This document shows positions 32,939-32,975 of a stretch of 32,975 bases of DNA, piece by piece. Each line of letters opens with the position of its first letter. Positions within the stretch are counted from its first letter, which is position 1. Where the stretch lies: the NCBI GenBank assembly GCA_030426245.1, contig JAUHYZ010000026.1, forward strand, positions 1 to 32,975, read 5' to 3'. The DNA is from Alphaproteobacteria bacterium. Lineage in GTDB: Bacteria > Pseudomonadota > Alphaproteobacteria > Sphingomonadales > Sphingomonadaceae. The notes under the pieces are model-generated. The model was given only the letters and a program-made list of their open reading frames with translations, was not told the origin of the DNA and searched no databases. Position numbers and translations under genes: made by a program.

Positions 32939-32975
32939 TATAGGCCTGTGCAGGGCCGCAAGGCGCTAGCGCGCA

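Overview
The window looks like a piece of a Sphingomonadales chromosome (Alphaproteobacteria; Sphingomonadaceae or Erythrobacteraceae). This is inferred from the high GC content, the protein sequences, an alphaproteobacterial LexA-type box (GTTC-N7-GTTC), an RpoH promoter of the alphaproteobacterial CTTG-N17-CYTATNT form, a PhaR regulator, a short ProRS and the CatB-like and AmpG-like families. Species cannot be named from the sequence alone.

Positions 1-22700 are ordinary housekeeping chromosome. In order: the 5' part of a periplasmic copper-chaperone-like lipoprotein (-); dnaK-dnaJ-low-molecular-weight phosphatase behind a near-perfect heat-shock promoter; a large patatin-related lipase (-) divergent from radA, with a LexA box between them; radA-cvpA-NifU/IscU-like protein; an MHS-family transporter overlapping alanine racemase; phaR-proS, with a TTGCA-rich presumed PhaR operator upstream; a tiny membrane protein (-); RNase R; a peroxiredoxin-like protein; a universal stress protein (-); pyruvate dehydrogenase E2, an acyl-CoA thioesterase and E3 (lpdA); then an AmpG-like transporter and a CatB-like acetyltransferase (-) sharing an ATGA overlap.

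Positions 22719-32863 hold a 10.13 kb integrated element. It is bounded by a 15-bp exact direct repeat, TGGCGGACAGGGTGG, which is the CCA-containing 3' end of tRNA-Ser(UGA). All its genes are on the + strand: a RepA-like AAA ATPase with iteron-like repeats and hairpins in its 3' end; a small HTH protein and three small unknowns; an HK97-type major capsid protein; a tandemly duplicated 68-aa hydrophobic gene; a phage protein of unknown function; a tail tape-measure protein; two small unknowns; a presumed DNA-binding regulator behind a 14+7+14 inverted repeat; a small unknown; and a tyrosine integrase next to attR. I see no large terminase, portal, prohead protease, tail fibre or lysis gene, so it cannot be a self-sufficient phage. 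It is either a deleted prophage or a capsid-encoding satellite. The retained reading frames are intact and tightly overlapped. Short repeats (GTTGGC-GAACC type) sit inside both ends and look like integrase arm sites.

The window ends with tRNA-Ser(UGA) on the minus strand. No stretch of more than 300 bases lacks a gene.
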